The position numbers were made by a program, and so were the translations under genes. DNA of 64,000 bases from Sedimentitalea arenosa (GTDB lineage Bacteria; Pseudomonadota; Alphaproteobacteria; Rhodobacterales; Rhodobacteraceae). A model generated the notes under the pieces. That model was not told the origin of the DNA. It made no database searches and saw only the letters and a program-made list of their open reading frames with translations. Below are positions 53,912 to 62,889 of the stretch, piece by piece. Position 1 is the first letter of the stretch; every line of letters begins with the position of its first letter. The DNA lies in NCBI RefSeq assembly GCF_016428585.1, contig NZ_JAELVR010000001.1:62001-126000 (forward strand), in the 5' to 3' direction.

Positions 53912-55702
53912 TCAGATCGGCGCGGTCGCCGCATCCAACCACACATTCGCCGCCTTGCCCAGACGCGGGCCGATCTTTTCGCGCACCTCGCGGTGATAGG
54001 CGTCAAGCCATGCGCGCTCGTCTGTCGTGAGCCTGTCGCGCAGGATCAGACGACGGTCGATCGGCACGAAGGTCAGCGTTCGCCAGCAGAGCATCTCGCG
54101 CTCGGGATCGCCGCCGGGAAGGGCCGGTGCGGCCTGCGCCACCAGCAGATTCTCGATCCTGATGCCGAAGGCACCTTCGCGGTAATAGCCGGGCTCGTTG
54201 GAGAGGATCATCCCGGGTTCGAGCGGCACTGTCGACATGCGGCTGAGCCGCTGGGGGCCCTCGTGCACGCTGAGATAGGCCCCGACGCCATGACCGAGCC
54301 CGTGGTTGAAATCCTGCCCGGCCAGCCAGAGCGGCATCCGCCCGATGGCTTCGATGTCGCGTCCGGCGAGCCCCCTGGGCCAGCGCAACCGCGACATCGC
54401 GATCATGCCCTGCAGCACACGGGTGAAGGCGGCGCGCTCGTCCTCGCCGGGCGTGCCGATGGCGATGGTGCGGGTGATGTCGGTGGTGCCGTCGAGATAT
54501 TGCCCACCGCTGTCCAGAACCAGCAAATGCCCGTCGGCGAGAACCGAGTCGGTTTCCTCGCTGACGCGGTAGTGCATGATCGCCCCGTTCGGCCCGGTGC
54601 CGGCGATGGTGTCAAAGCTGATGTCCTGCAGCGCGTTGTCCTTGCGCCGGCAGGACTCCAGCCGGCTGACGACCTGCGTCTCGCGCAGGCTGCCCGGCGC
54701 CTGCGCATCCAGCCAGGCCAGCAGTTCGACCATGGCCGCGCCGTCCCGCAGATGGGCGGCGGCGCTGCCGGCGATCTCGGCCGCGGTCTTGGTGGCCTTG
54801 GGCAGGGCACAGGGGTCATTCCCGGCCACGCCCGCCGCGCCGAGCGCGTCCGCCAGCTTCTGCGGCGCGGTGCTGCGGTCATAGCGCACCGGGCCCGCGA
54901 GCGCCGCGAGCGCCGGCAGAAGGCTCTCGGGCAGGCACACCGTCACAGCCGGGCCGAGGTGATCCGCAAGGCCGTCAAGCTTGACGGCGGCAATGAACAG
55001 ATCGACCCGGCCGTCGTCGTGCAACACCGCGAACCCGTGCGCCACCGGGTTGCGGGGGATGTCGCTGCCGCGGATATTCAGCAGCCACATGATCGAGTCC
55101 GGCTGGGTCAGCACTGCCGCGCGATGCCCTGCCTTGCGCAGCACTTCCGCCAGTCGCGTGCACTTGGACTCCGCCGTCTCACCCGCGAATTCAATCGGGT
55201 GCGGCTTGACCGGCCGCATCGGCGGGGAAGGCTGGTCCTCCCAGATCGCGTCGACCAGGTTGGCGCTCTGCACCATCTCGATGCCCGATCCTTCCAGCGC
55301 CCGGGTCCAGCCTTCCACCTCGGCGACCGTGTGCAGCCAGGGGTCGAACCCGACGCGTCCGCCCGAAGGCAACTGGTCGCGCAGCCACTCGGCCAGACCG
55401 GTCTCGGGCCACGGCACCGGGGTAAAGACATCGGCCACCTGCGCCTTGACCTGGGTGCGATACCGCCCGTCGACGAAGACCCCTGCGACCGTGCCGAGCG
55501 CCGCGCAGAAGCCCGCCGAGCCGGTGAACCCGGTCAGCCAGGCCAGCCGCGCGTCGTGATCGGCGACATACTCGCCCTGATGCGCGTCGGCGCGCGGCAC
55601 CAGGAACCCGTCGAGCCCGGCCTCGGCCATCGCGGCGCGCAGCCGCGCCAGCCGGGGAGGGCCCTGCTCCGGGCGGGCGGTGACCTCGAATGTCTGGAAC
55701 AT
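53912..55702 (-). CDS. pepP: Xaa-Pro aminopeptidase (M24B)
   Basis: A 596-residue peptidase from the ATG at 55702, with two N-terminal creatinase-like domains (LARLRAAMAEAGLDGFLVPRADAHQGEYV) and a C-terminal pita-bread domain. Metal ligands are visible: the two Asp in VLDSGGQYLDGTTDITRT, the His in HGLGHGVGAYLSVHEGP, and the Glu residues in LSNEPGYY and RIENLLV. It removes N-terminal residues before proline. The length matches the long, three-domain eukaryote-like aminopeptidase P1 family rather than the ~440-residue E. coli form. Confidence 0.93.
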   Translation of the reverse strand: MFQTFEVTARPEQGPPRLARLRAAMAEAGLDGFLVPRADAHQGEYVADHDARLAWLTGFTGSAGFCAALGTVAGVFVDGRYRTQVKAQVADVFTPVPWPETGLAEWLRDQLPSGGRVGFDPWLHTVAEVEGWTRALEGSGIEMVQSANLVDAIWEDQPSPPMRPVKPHPIEFAGETAESKCTRLAEVLRKAGHRAAVLTQPDSIMWLLNIRGSDIPRNPVAHGFAVLHDDGRVDLFIAAVKLDGLADHLGPAVTVCLPESLLPALAALAGPVRYDRSTAPQKLADALGAAGVAGNDPCALPKATKTAAEIAGSAAAHLRDGAAMVELLAWLDAQAPGSLRETQVVSRLESCRRKDNALQDISFDTIAGTGPNGAIMHYRVSEETDSVLADGHLLVLDSGGQYLDGTTDITRTIAIGTPGEDERAAFTRVLQGMIAMSRLRWPRGLAGRDIEAIGRMPLWLAGQDFNHGLGHGVGAYLSVHEGPQRLSRMSTVPLEPGMILSNEPGYYREGAFGIRIENLLVAQAAPALPGGDPEREMLCWRTLTFVPIDRRLILRDRLTTDERAWLDAYHREVREKIGPRLGKAANVWLDAATAPI

Positions 55703-55831
55703 GGCGACCCCTTCACGTCCTGAGATGGGCCGACCCTGTCCCCCGATCCGCGAAAAGTCCAGCACTCTTGCGGTTCTGGCGGGCGCGGCCGGGCTTTGCT
55801 AGTCTGTGCCCAACTCAGACCGGGACAGACT

Positions 55832-56188
55832 ATGACCATGATCCGATTTGCCGCGCCGCTCTGCCTTCTCCTCCTGCCCGCCACCGCCTGCGCTGAAAGC
55901 AGCGAGGAGCGTGTCGCCCTGCCGGACCTCGCCGCCGACGCGCTGGCCGAGAAGGCCGGCGGCCGCGATCGCGTCAGCGGGCTCGAGCTGTCGGGCAGTT
56001 TCCGCAAGGGCGGAACGCAGGCGCTCTGCGCGACCACGAACGCCTATGATGCCAACGGCCATTTCATCGGCTTGACCTATTGGCAGGTCGAGTTCAGCGC
56101 CGATGGCACCGCCGTGCGCAACCTGCGCAACGTCACCGGCCTGAACAGCGACTGTTACAGCCGCAGCTACGATCGCTACGGCCGCTGA
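55832..56188 (+). CDS. Exported protein of unknown function
   Basis: A 118-residue protein with an N-terminal signal peptide (IRFAAPLCLLLLPATACAES). The signal contains LLPATAC, which could be a lipobox variant but ends in a normal-looking ACAES cleavage site. The mature part includes SGLELSGSFRKGGTQALCATTNAYDANGHF and YWQVEFSADGTAVRN, with two Cys. No family is recognised. The ATG at 55832 is used; one at 55838 is in frame. It is divergent from pepP by about 130 bases and convergent with a small minus-strand gene. Confidence 0.7.
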   Translation: MTMIRFAAPLCLLLLPATACAESSEERVALPDLAADALAEKAGGRDRVSGLELSGSFRKGGTQALCATTNAYDANGHFIGLTYWQVEFSADGTAVRNLRNVTGLNSDCYSRSYDRYGR

Positions 56189-56191
56189 CGT

Positions 56192-56338
56192 CTAGACGCG
56201 CTTGTCGCTCCCGTCCGTCCGCTCCTGCCGTGCGGTCGGCCCGACCTGCATCCAGCCGAGCCAGGGGCGGCGGCACGCGGGGCAGGGACACTGCTGCGGT
56301 CCCGGGTCGCGTCTGTGTCTGATATCCGAAATGCTCAT
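56192..56338 (-). CDS. Small Cys-rich protein (48 residues)
   Basis: A short open frame on the cobT strand: MSISDIRHRRDPGPQQ, then CPCPACRRPWLGWMQVGPTA and a polar tail. Three Cys in CPCPAC suggest metal binding. An excellent ribosome binding site (GGAAAGGA) lies eight bases before the ATG at 56338, which is the main support. The stop is four bases from the end of the convergent exported-protein gene. It is 132 bases downstream of cobT, behind two hairpins. No family is recognised. Confidence 0.55.
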   Translation of the reverse strand: MSISDIRHRRDPGPQQCPCPACRRPWLGWMQVGPTARQERTDGSDKRV

Positions 56339-56360
56339 GTCTCAAATCCTTTCCGCGCGT

Positions 56361-56412
56361 CATCCGAAACGGATGGCGCTGCGGGACAGGATCGAAATCC
56401 TGCCTGTCCCGC
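56361..56412 (-). promoter_or_regulatory. Tandem hairpins between cobT and the small Cys-rich gene
   Basis: On the minus strand, a hairpin at 56381-56412 has arms GCGGGACAGG and CCTGTCCCGC, with the stem continued by GAT/ATC and an extra CAG bulge. A smaller one at 56361-56376 (CATCCG/CGGATG) comes just before the ribosome binding site of the small gene. Neither has a T run. They may stabilise the cobT 3' end or control the small gene. The rest of the 282-base gap shows nothing else. Confidence 0.45.
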
Positions 56413-56470
56413 ACATCATGGTTAACACATCCGTCGCGACTGATCTGTGATCCGGGTCACACCCGGCGCG

Positions 56471-58345
56471 TCAACTCGCCTTGCGGATTCCCATGACACG
56501 CGCCCGCGCCCGCGGGTCGCTGTCAAACAGCGCCGCCAGCTGCTCGGTCATCGCCCCGGCCAGTTGCTCGACATCGGTGATCGTCACCGCGCGATCATAA
56601 TAGCGCGTCACGTCATGGCCGATGCCGATGGCCAGCAATTCGACCACCTTGCGCTTCTCCACCATGGCGATCACGTCGCGCAGGTGTTTTTCCAGATAAT
56701 TCGCCGGGTTCACCGACAGGGTGGAATCATCCACCGGCGCCCCGTCCGAAATCACCATCAGGATCTTGCGCGCCTCGCGCCGGTTCACCATCCGCCGATG
56801 CGCCCATTCCAGCGCCTCGCCGTCGATGTTTTCCTTCAGCAGGCCTTCCTTCATCATCAGCCCCAGGTTGGGCCGCGCCCGCCGCCAGGGTGCATCGGCG
56901 CGCTTGTAGATGATGTGGCGCAGATCGTTCAGGCGGCCCGGCTGCTGCGGCCGGCCATCGTTGAGCCACGCTTCGCGCGCCAGCCCGCCCTTCCACGCCT
57001 TGGTGGTGAAGCCGAGGATCTCGACCTTGACGTTGCAGCGCTCCAGCGTGCGCGCCAGGACGTCGGCGCAGATCGCGGCGATCGAGATCGGCCGCCCGCG
57101 CATCGACCCGGAATTGTCCAGCAGCAGCGTCACGATCGTGTCGCGGAACTCGGTATCCTTCTCGACCTTGAAGCTCAGCGGAGTCGTCGGGTTCGCGACG
57201 ACACGCGCCAGCCGACCGGCATCCAGAATGCCTTCCTCGCGGTCGAACTCCCAGCTGCGGTTCTGCTGCGCCTGCAAGCGGCGCTGCAGCTTGTTGGCCA
57301 GCCGCGAGACGGCCCCTTTCAGGGGTTCCAGCTGCTGGTCCAGGTAGGCCCGCAACCGCTCCAGTTCGACCGGCTCGGCCAGATCCTCGGCGGCGATCTC
57401 CTCGTCGTGATCGCCCTTGTAGACGCGATAGTTCGGATCGGCGTCCGAAAACGGCTGCGGCGCCGGCGGCTCGAGCGGCGCCTCGCCCTCGGGCATCTCG
57501 GCATCCTCGCCCAGGTCCTGGTCGGCCATGTCCTCGGTGCTGACCTGCGCCTGGGACTGGTCCTGCTGATCCTCCTGGCTCTGCTCGGGGTCGGCATCGG
57601 CGGACTGGTCGTCGTCGTCCTCGCCGGTGCTGTCGGGCTGCTGGTCGTCCTCGGCGTCGTCCTCGGCCTGGTCTTCCTGATCGTCGTCCTCGCTGTCCGG
57701 GTCCTCGCCCAGCTGGTCGCCATAACCAAGGTCCGAGATCACCTGCCGCGCGAACTTGGCGAACTCGGTCTGGTCGGCCAGGATGTCCTGCAGGTTCTCC
57801 AGCCGCCCGCCCGCCTGCGCCTCGATGTAACCGCGCCACAGCTCCATCACGTTCTGCGCGCCCGCAGGCATGTCCCGCCCGGTGGCCAGGTGCCGGATCA
57901 GGTAGCCCGCCGCCGCCGCCAGCGGCGCTTCGGAGGCATCGCTGATCTGGTCATAGCCCTTGCGCAGCGCCTCGTGGCCGATCTTGGCGTCGATATTGCC
58001 CGCCGTGCCCGGCATGTCCCGGGCCCCCATCGCCTCGCAGCGCGCCGTCTCCATCGCCTCGTAGAGATCGCGCGCCATGTCGCCCGGCGGGGCATAGCGC
58101 GCATGGGTCCTGTCATTGTGATACTTGCGGTTCAGCGCCAGCGCATCCGCCGTGCCGCGCGCCAGCAGCACCTCCTCCCGCGTCATCCGCCGGCTGACCT
58201 GCGGCAGCCGCATCGCGTCGCCCGACAGGCCCGACGGGTCGACCGTGTAGCTGATCGTCAGCTCCGGGTCGTCGGCCATCACCTTGGTGGCTTCGGCCAG
58301 CGCCTTCTTGAACGGATCGGCCGGATTGTCGGATTTCTGCGCCAT
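56471..58345 (-). CDS. cobT: Aerobic cobaltochelatase subunit CobT
   Basis: A 624-residue subunit from the ATG at 58345. The N-terminal helical domain is followed by a very acidic, Asp/Glu/Gln-rich stretch (residues about 205-300, many DD and QD pairs), then a VWA domain with [13 protein letters not shown] (about 409-416) and [14 protein letters not shown]. With CobS it forms the AAA+ motor that drives insertion of cobalt into hydrogenobyrinic acid a,c-diamide by CobN. The acidic insert is a known feature of CobT. Confidence 0.95.
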   Translation of the reverse strand: MAQKSDNPADPFKKALAEATKVMADDPELTISYTVDPSGLSGDAMRLPQVSRRMTREEVLLARGTADALALNRKYHNDRTHARYAPPGDMARDLYEAMETARCEAMGARDMPGTAGNIDAKIGHEALRKGYDQISDASEAPLAAAAGYLIRHLATGRDMPAGAQNVMELWRGYIEAQAGGRLENLQDILADQTEFAKFARQVISDLGYGDQLGEDPDSEDDDQEDQAEDDAEDDQQPDSTGEDDDDQSADADPEQSQEDQQDQSQAQVSTEDMADQDLGEDAEMPEGEAPLEPPAPQPFSDADPNYRVYKGDHDEEIAAEDLAEPVELERLRAYLDQQLEPLKGAVSRLANKLQRRLQAQQNRSWEFDREEGILDAGRLARVVANPTTPLSFKVEKDTEFRDTIVTLLLDNSGSMRGRPISIAAICADVLARTLERCNVKVEILGFTTKAWKGGLAREAWLNDGRPQQPGRLNDLRHIIYKRADAPWRRARPNLGLMMKEGLLKENIDGEALEWAHRRMVNRREARKILMVISDGAPVDDSTLSVNPANYLEKHLRDVIAMVEKRKVVELLAIGIGHDVTRYYDRAVTITDVEQLAGAMTEQLAALFDSDPRARARVMGIRKAS

Positions 58346-58400
58346 CGCCCTGTCACTCCGCAGTTGCGGCAAAGACGGCAGCAGCGGGCGCCGCGCCCCG

Positions 58401-58435
58401 CTTCATCTTTGCCCAAATACTCCCGCCGGAGGCGT
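58401..58435 (+). repeat. Dispersed hairpin element, copy E (partial)
   Basis: The left part of the element only: CTTCATCTTTGCCCAAATACTCC followed by a changed hairpin (CTCC-CGCC-GGAG). The middle and right hairpins are absent or diverged. It lies in the 117-base cobS-cobT gap. Confidence 0.65.
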
Positions 58436-58462
58436 CACGCCACCGGCGTGATCCCGCGCGCG

Positions 58463-59449
58463 TCACCCCAGCGCCGTGCTCGCCGCACTTTCCGGCAGTT
58501 CCTCGTCGAAACAGCGCTGGTAGAACTCCGCCACCGTCTGCCGTTCCAACTCGTCGCACTTGTTCAAAAAGGACAGGCGGAAGGCATAGCCCACGTTGCG
58601 GAAGATCTCGGCGTTCTGCGCCCAGGTGATCACCGTCCGCGGGCTCATCACCGTCGACAGATCGCCGTTCATGAAGGCGGTGCGCGTCAGGTCCGCGACC
58701 GTCACCATCTGCCCGACTGTCTTGCGCCCGGCGGCGGTGTTGTAATGCGGCGCCTTGGCCAGCACGATGGCGCTTTCGGCGTCATGGGACAGGTAGTTCA
58801 GCGTCGCCACCAGCGACCAGCGGTCCATCTGCGCCTGGTTGATCTGCTGGGTGCCGTGATACAGCCCCGTCGTGTCGCCCAGGCCGACGGTGTTGGACGT
58901 GGCGAACAGGCGGAAATACTTGTTCGGCGTGATGATCTCGTTCTGGTCCAGCAGCGTCAGCTTGCCGTCATGCTCCAGCACCCGCTGGATCACGAACATC
59001 ACGTCCGCGCGCCCCGCGTCATACTCGTCGAACACGATGGCGGTCGGGTTGCGCAAGGCCCAGGGCAGGATGCCCTCGTGGAACTCGGTCACCTGCTTGC
59101 CGTCGCGCAGCTTGATCGCGTCCTTGCCGATCAGGTCGATCCGGCTGATGTGGCTGTCCAGGTTCACCCGCACCGTGGGCCAGTTCAGCCGCGCGGCGAC
59201 CTGCTCGATATGGGTCGATTTCCCGGTGCCGTGATAGCCCTGGATCATCACCCGGCGGTTGTGGCTGAACCCGGCCAGAATCGCGAGCGTGGTGTCCGGA
59301 TCGAACTTGTAGGTATGATCCACCTCGGGCACCCGCTCGGTGCGTTCGGCAAACCCCTTGACCGTCATCGGCGTGTCGATTCCGAACACGTCGCGGACAG
59401 ACACGTCCTCCGTCGGCTTCGCATTCATGTCCATCGCACCATCGGCCAT
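58463..59449 (-). CDS. cobS: Aerobic cobaltochelatase subunit CobS
   Basis: A 328-residue AAA+ ATPase from the ATG at 59449, with AAGGA eight bases upstream. N-terminal [20 protein letters not shown], Walker [14 protein letters not shown] (about 70-82), Walker [15 protein letters not shown], sensor region [14 protein letters not shown]. It partners CobT in the ATP-driven cobalt chelatase for B12 synthesis. It precedes cobT on the same strand. Confidence 0.95.
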   Translation of the reverse strand: MADGAMDMNAKPTEDVSVRDVFGIDTPMTVKGFAERTERVPEVDHTYKFDPDTTLAILAGFSHNRRVMIQGYHGTGKSTHIEQVAARLNWPTVRVNLDSHISRIDLIGKDAIKLRDGKQVTEFHEGILPWALRNPTAIVFDEYDAGRADVMFVIQRVLEHDGKLTLLDQNEIITPNKYFRLFATSNTVGLGDTTGLYHGTQQINQAQMDRWSLVATLNYLSHDAESAIVLAKAPHYNTAAGRKTVGQMVTVADLTRTAFMNGDLSTVMSPRTVITWAQNAEIFRNVGYAFRLSFLNKCDELERQTVAEFYQRCFDEELPESAASTALG

Positions 59450-59901
59450 GTCCGTCGTCCTTGTCGCTAGCTGGCTTGGGGTTGCCCCCGTGAAACCCGG
59501 ACGTGGTGCAACATCTGGCGGCCAAGAGCAAGGGGAGCACGCCATAATTCTCGCCGTGCTCCCCGGATCGCGCCGCCTCTGCCGCGCGCCAGGGCGCCGC
59601 GCGACGGAGGCGGCACGACCCGTTCGGCCCCGCATCGCCTTGACCTCACCCGCCCGCAGAAGCCAGATCCCGCCGTGTTTTCGCTGTGAGACGAGTATCG
59701 GCATGGACGCCGCGATTTTGAGCCTGGCGCTTGGCGCCCTGGTGTATCTGGCCGTCACGGTGGTCAAACGCGGCGCGACCGACGCCCCCCCCGCGTCCCG
59801 AGGGGCCGCCGCCACCCCGCAGCCCCGTCCCACGCCCTGTTCGACGCCCGGACACCGCGGCACACGCCGCGCCCGCGCAGCCCACCCCGACCCTGCCGCC
59901 G

Positions 59902-60318
59902 ATGCCGCCTGACCGCGTCCTCACCGGCAAGGCCCACGTGATCGACGGCGACACGATCCGGATCGGCAAGACGAAAATCCGCCTGGCCGGCATCGACGCG
60001 CCGGAACGCGACATGCCCTGGGGGCAAAAATCGAAATGGGCGATGGTCGCGATCTGCAAGGGGCAGACCATCACCGCACGGCTCGATGGGGAACGCTCCC
60101 ACGATCGGCTGGTCGGCACCTGTTTCCTGCCCGACGGTCGCGACATCGGTGCCGAGCTTGTCCGCCAGGGGCTGGCGCTCGATTGCGCGCGGTTCTCAGG
60201 CGGGACATACCGCTCCCTCGAACCCGAGGGCGCCCGCCGCCGCCTCGCCAACGGCAGGTTCGGCCACGCCTCGATCCGCCTCCGCACCGATATCCGCACC
60301 AGGGCCCGGAGCGACTGA
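59902..60318 (+). CDS. Thermonuclease (SNase)-like protein, possibly missing its N-terminal anchor by frameshift
   Basis: A 138-residue OB-fold protein: [36 protein letters not shown] holds the SNase-family Asp residues and the Arg of [27 protein letters not shown] and [11 protein letters not shown] follow. A separate start at 59703 encodes a membrane anchor ([21 protein letters not shown]) in another frame and runs into an eight-C run at 59785-59792. Removing one C would fuse anchor, Pro-rich linker and nuclease domain. So either this ATG (59902) is real, or the gene is frameshifted or misread. Nuclease activity is inferred. Confidence 0.65.
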   Translation: MPPDRVLTGKAHVIDGDTIRIGKTKIRLAGIDAPERDMPWGQKSKWAMVAICKGQTITARLDGERSHDRLVGTCFLPDGRDIGAELVRQGLALDCARFSGGTYRSLEPEGARRRLANGRFGHASIRLRTDIRTRARSD

Positions 60319-60330
60319 CGCCCGGACCGT

Positions 60331-60393
60331 CTTTCATCTTCACAGAAATACTCCGGGGGAGTCCGCCGCAGGCGGACGGGGGCAGCGCCCCCG
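60331..60393 (+). repeat. Dispersed three-hairpin intergenic element, copy F
   Basis: A full copy: CTTTCATCTTCACAGAAATACTCC, ACTCC-GGG-GGAGT, TCCGCC-GCA-GGCGGA and GGGGGC-AGC-GCCCCC. It fills the gap between the convergent thermonuclease-like and J-domain genes almost completely, starting 12 bases after one stop and ending next to the other. Confidence 0.85.
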
Positions 60394-60399
60394 CGCCGG

Positions 60400-61026
60400 T
60401 CAGTCCTTGAAGTTCCGGCTGGCCTTGATCTGGTCCCAGGCCCAGACGACTTCCTGCAGCTGTTCCTCCTGGCTGCGGTCGCCGCCATTCATGTCCGGGT
60501 GCAGCACCTTGATCAGCTTCTTGTAGGCCTTGCGCACCTCGGTCTTGGTCCAGCTGTCCTTGACCTCGAGGATCTCGACCGCGCGCCGCTCGGTCGGCGG
60601 CAGACGCCGGCCCGACCCGTTGTTGCGCCCGGGGTTCTGGGTCGCGTTCGCGCCCAGCACCTGGTGCGGATCCTCGATGCCCAGCCGCGCCCAGGCCCGC
60701 GCCTCGGGGTCGCTCATCGGCTTGGTGGTGCGTTCCCAGACCTTGTCCTTGGACTGCTGCGCGTTGATCTCGGCCTCGGTGGTGCCGTCGAAGAAATTCC
60801 ACTTCAGGTTGTATTCGCGCACATGCTGCTGACAGAACCAGTAATAATCGTCCAGCACGTCCGGGGCCTTGGGCGCCCGGAACTTGCCCGGCTCCTCGCA
60901 GCCCTCGTGCTCGCATTGCCGCACCGATGTCTCGGACGCGCCGGACATGCTGCGCCGTCCGCGCGGGTTCTTTTTCTTCGCCGACTTGATCGACATGTCG
61001 AAGCCAAACGGGTCAGGTTTTGTCAT
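60400..61026 (-). CDS. J-domain (DnaJ-like) protein with N-terminal Cys motif
   Basis: A 208-residue protein. The N-terminal half has CEHEGCEEPGKFRAPKAP and WFCQQHVREYN, a possible zinc site of Cys/His residues. The C-terminal ~65 residues are a J domain: VKDSWTKTEVRKAYKKLIKVLHPDMNGGD, with HPD at about 176-178, which stimulates DnaK ATPase. It lies between cobS and bolA as in other Rhodobacterales. The client protein is unknown. Confidence 0.9.
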   Translation of the reverse strand: MTKPDPFGFDMSIKSAKKKNPRGRRSMSGASETSVRQCEHEGCEEPGKFRAPKAPDVLDDYYWFCQQHVREYNLKWNFFDGTTEAEINAQQSKDKVWERTTKPMSDPEARAWARLGIEDPHQVLGANATQNPGRNNGSGRRLPPTERRAVEILEVKDSWTKTEVRKAYKKLIKVLHPDMNGGDRSQEEQLQEVVWAWDQIKASRNFKD

Positions 61027-61133
61027 TTCAGATCCCTTCTCGACACATCTTTTCGACTCGGAGCACAGAGTTTAATGTAAGTCTCGACAGATAGAAGAGG
61101 GTGCAGCAAAAAAACTGCTGCAAATCGACCAAC

Positions 61134-61391
61134 ATGACCGTGACCCAAGACATCACCACCCGACTGGAACAGGCCTTCGCGCCGACCGCGCTGGACGTGG
61201 TGGACGACAGCGAAAGCCATCGCGGCCATGCCGGCTACCGGGACGGTGGCGAAAGCCATTTCAACGTGATGATCCGCTCGCCCGCCTTTGCCGGCCAGTC
61301 CCGGATCCAGCGTCACCGCGCGGTCCACGCCGCGCTCGGCCCGGACCTGGTGGGGCGCATCCACGCCCTGTCGCTGGACATCGGCGTCTGA
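61134..61391 (+). CDS. bolA: BolA-family protein
   Basis: An 85-residue class II KH-like protein: DSESHRGHAGYRDGGESHFNVMIRSPAF contains the His pair that coordinates a shared Fe-S cluster with monothiol glutaredoxin. QSRIQRHRAVHAALG is the BolA helix, and the C-terminal HALSLDI the last strand. It takes part in Fe-S trafficking or stress morphology. The ATG at 61134 matches the family start. It is divergent from the J-domain gene. Confidence 0.92.
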   Translation: MTVTQDITTRLEQAFAPTALDVVDDSESHRGHAGYRDGGESHFNVMIRSPAFAGQSRIQRHRAVHAALGPDLVGRIHALSLDIGV

Positions 61392-61428
61392 CGCAGCCCG
61401 CGCCACGTCTGCACCAGGGGAGTCTCCC

Positions 61429-61659
61429 ATGCGCCCGTCCACATCGGCCCCGCTGGCCCTGACCGGTCTGCTCCTGGCGGCCTGCGCCGAGGAAAACCCG
61501 GCCACCCTGGCCAATCCCGCGGCCACGTTCTGCATCGAAGAGGGCGGCCGATACCAGATCCGCAAGGACGCCGCCGGCGCCGAAACCGGGATCTGCGTGC
61601 TGCCCGACGGCACGGAGGTCGACGCCTGGGCGCATTTCCGCGCCAACGCCCCCGCCTGA
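61429..61659 (+). CDS. DUF333 small lipoprotein
   Basis: A 76-residue protein with a lipoprotein signal ending in LLAAC (Cys19). A DUF333 core follows: NPAATFCIEEGGRYQIRKDAAGAETGICVLPDGTEVDAWAHF, with two conserved Cys likely disulphide-bonded. The family appears with hemolysin-like annotations but its role is unproven. It starts 38 bases after bolA and could share its transcript. Confidence 0.85.
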   Translation: MRPSTSAPLALTGLLLAACAEENPATLANPAATFCIEEGGRYQIRKDAAGAETGICVLPDGTEVDAWAHFRANAPA

Positions 61660-61668
61660 GCGGGCCTG

Positions 61669-62124
61669 TCAGCCGCGCTCGTGCCGGTCTTCCACGGCGG
61701 TCTCGGGCGCGTCGTCCGCGAGGCCCGGCGCCTCACCCGCATGGCCCGCGCGCTCCTCGGCATCCGGAGACTGCACCGGCACGGCCGCCCCGTCCCCGGC
61801 GACCACCGACGGCGCGGGCACGATGGCCGGGGCCGGTGCGCCCGGCGCATCCAGCACCCGCGGCGCATGCGCGTCCCTGTTGGCACCAACCTCGAGCGGC
61901 CGGCGGAACACCAGGACGTTGCGCCAGTTCGTCGTGGAGCCGGTCAGCCCGCTGCGTTCCTCGCTCGGCAGCAGTTCGGCGCGCTGGTACTCCCAGCCCG
62001 CAGCGCCCATCTCGTTCAACACGGTTTCGACCGACAGGGCAAAACGCCCCTCCGCCGTCTTGACGCCCTTGGCCTTCTGCCCGCGCGCCGGCGCCGGAAC
62101 CACCTTGTATTCGTATCGCGACAT
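61669..62124 (-). CDS. DUF4177 protein
   Basis: A 151-residue protein from the ATG at 62124. The first ~75 residues are the DUF4177 domain: MSRYEYKVVPAPARG, VETVLNEMGAAGWEYQRAELLP and NWRNVLVFRRPL. The remaining half is low-complexity Ala/Pro/Glu and probably disordered. Function is unknown. It is convergent with the small lipoprotein gene (9 bases) and follows the thioesterase gene on the same strand. Confidence 0.85.
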   Translation of the reverse strand: MSRYEYKVVPAPARGQKAKGVKTAEGRFALSVETVLNEMGAAGWEYQRAELLPSEERSGLTGSTTNWRNVLVFRRPLEVGANRDAHAPRVLDAPGAPAPAIVPAPSVVAGDGAAVPVQSPDAEERAGHAGEAPGLADDAPETAVEDRHERG

Positions 62125-62192
62125 CTGATTTCCCGAAATCCTGCTGCCGGGCACCCTATAGCACCCCGGCGTCAAAGCGCCAGACCCCGCGC

Positions 62193-62681
62193 TCAGCCCT
62201 TGCGCCGGATCCCGACACTGCGCCCGACACGCTCGGGCCGGGGCAGGGTGGCATGGCGCTTCGCCATCGCCGCGACCTTCTCGGCCACGTCGGGCGGAAA
62301 GGGCGCGACCTTCGGTCCGCTCATGTCGATATGCAATCCCAGCGCCTCGCCCGTGGCGGCCAGCCAGCCATCCTCGTGGAACAGCTCCTGGTAGGTGTGG
62401 AACCGCTTTTCGTCATGGTCGATCAGCTGGAAACTCACCCGCACCCGGTCGCCCTCGTGCAGCTCGCGCACATAGCAGACGTGGAATTCCGCGGTGTAGG
62501 TGGTGAACCCCCGGCTTTTGGCATAGTCCGGGCCAAAGCCGAGCTCCGCATAGACCTCGTCGGCACAGCTGTCGAACAACACGTTGTAATAGGCCATGTT
62601 CAGGTGGCCGTTATAGTCGATCCAGTCCGGCTTCACCGTCATCAGACTCGACATGAATGGGGCGGCTTGTGTCATTCGCAT
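62193..62681 (-). CDS. 4-hydroxybenzoyl-CoA thioesterase-fold protein
   Basis: A 162-residue hot-dog fold acyl-CoA thioesterase-like protein. KPDWIDYNGHLNMAYYNVLFDSCADEVYAELG is the active-site region with the conserved Asp-x-x-Gly-His; FTTYTAEFHVCYVRELHEGDRVRVSFQLIDHDEKRFHTYQELFHEDG follows. The sequence resembles thioesterases of carnitine/betaine metabolism, but the substrate is uncertain. The ATG at 62681 has AAGGG six bases upstream; the ATG at 62675 is equally usable. Confidence 0.87.
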   Translation of the reverse strand: MRMTQAAPFMSSLMTVKPDWIDYNGHLNMAYYNVLFDSCADEVYAELGFGPDYAKSRGFTTYTAEFHVCYVRELHEGDRVRVSFQLIDHDEKRFHTYQELFHEDGWLAATGEALGLHIDMSGPKVAPFPPDVAEKVAAMAKRHATLPRPERVGRSVGIRRKG

Positions 62682-62808
62682 CTCTTTCCCTTTTTTGCGC
62701 CGCGACCCTACCGGCTTTGCCGGGCGCGTCAAACGCCTTTGCATCGGGCACCCGTCCGGCCCCTCTGACAATTGGATCGATCCGGGTCAGTAAACAGTAG
62801 GTGATGCG

Positions 62809-62823
62809 TTAACCTTCTGTTAA
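62809..62823 (+). promoter_or_regulatory. CtrA-type binding box
   Basis: TTAA (62809-62812), seven bases, then TTAA (62820-62823) form a full CtrA site 66 bases before the VPLPA-CTERM gene. The other flanking gene (thioesterase) is divergent. A TTGACG lies just after, but no good -10 follows at 16-18 bases. Confidence 0.55.
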
Positions 62824-62889
62824 TGTCTTGACGCGTTCGGGCGGGAACCCGGGCGCGTGTATTTATCGTTTCAAGGGAAGGACTGACCA

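Noticed and set aside
57319-57729. Acidic low-complexity stretch in cobT as a sign of a frameshift
   Set aside because: Asp/Glu-rich inserts are normal for CobT, and the frame is continuous on both sides with good motifs.
56447-59470. A 1007-codon plus-strand open frame
   Set aside because: It is antisense to cobT and cobS, both with clear motifs on the other strand.
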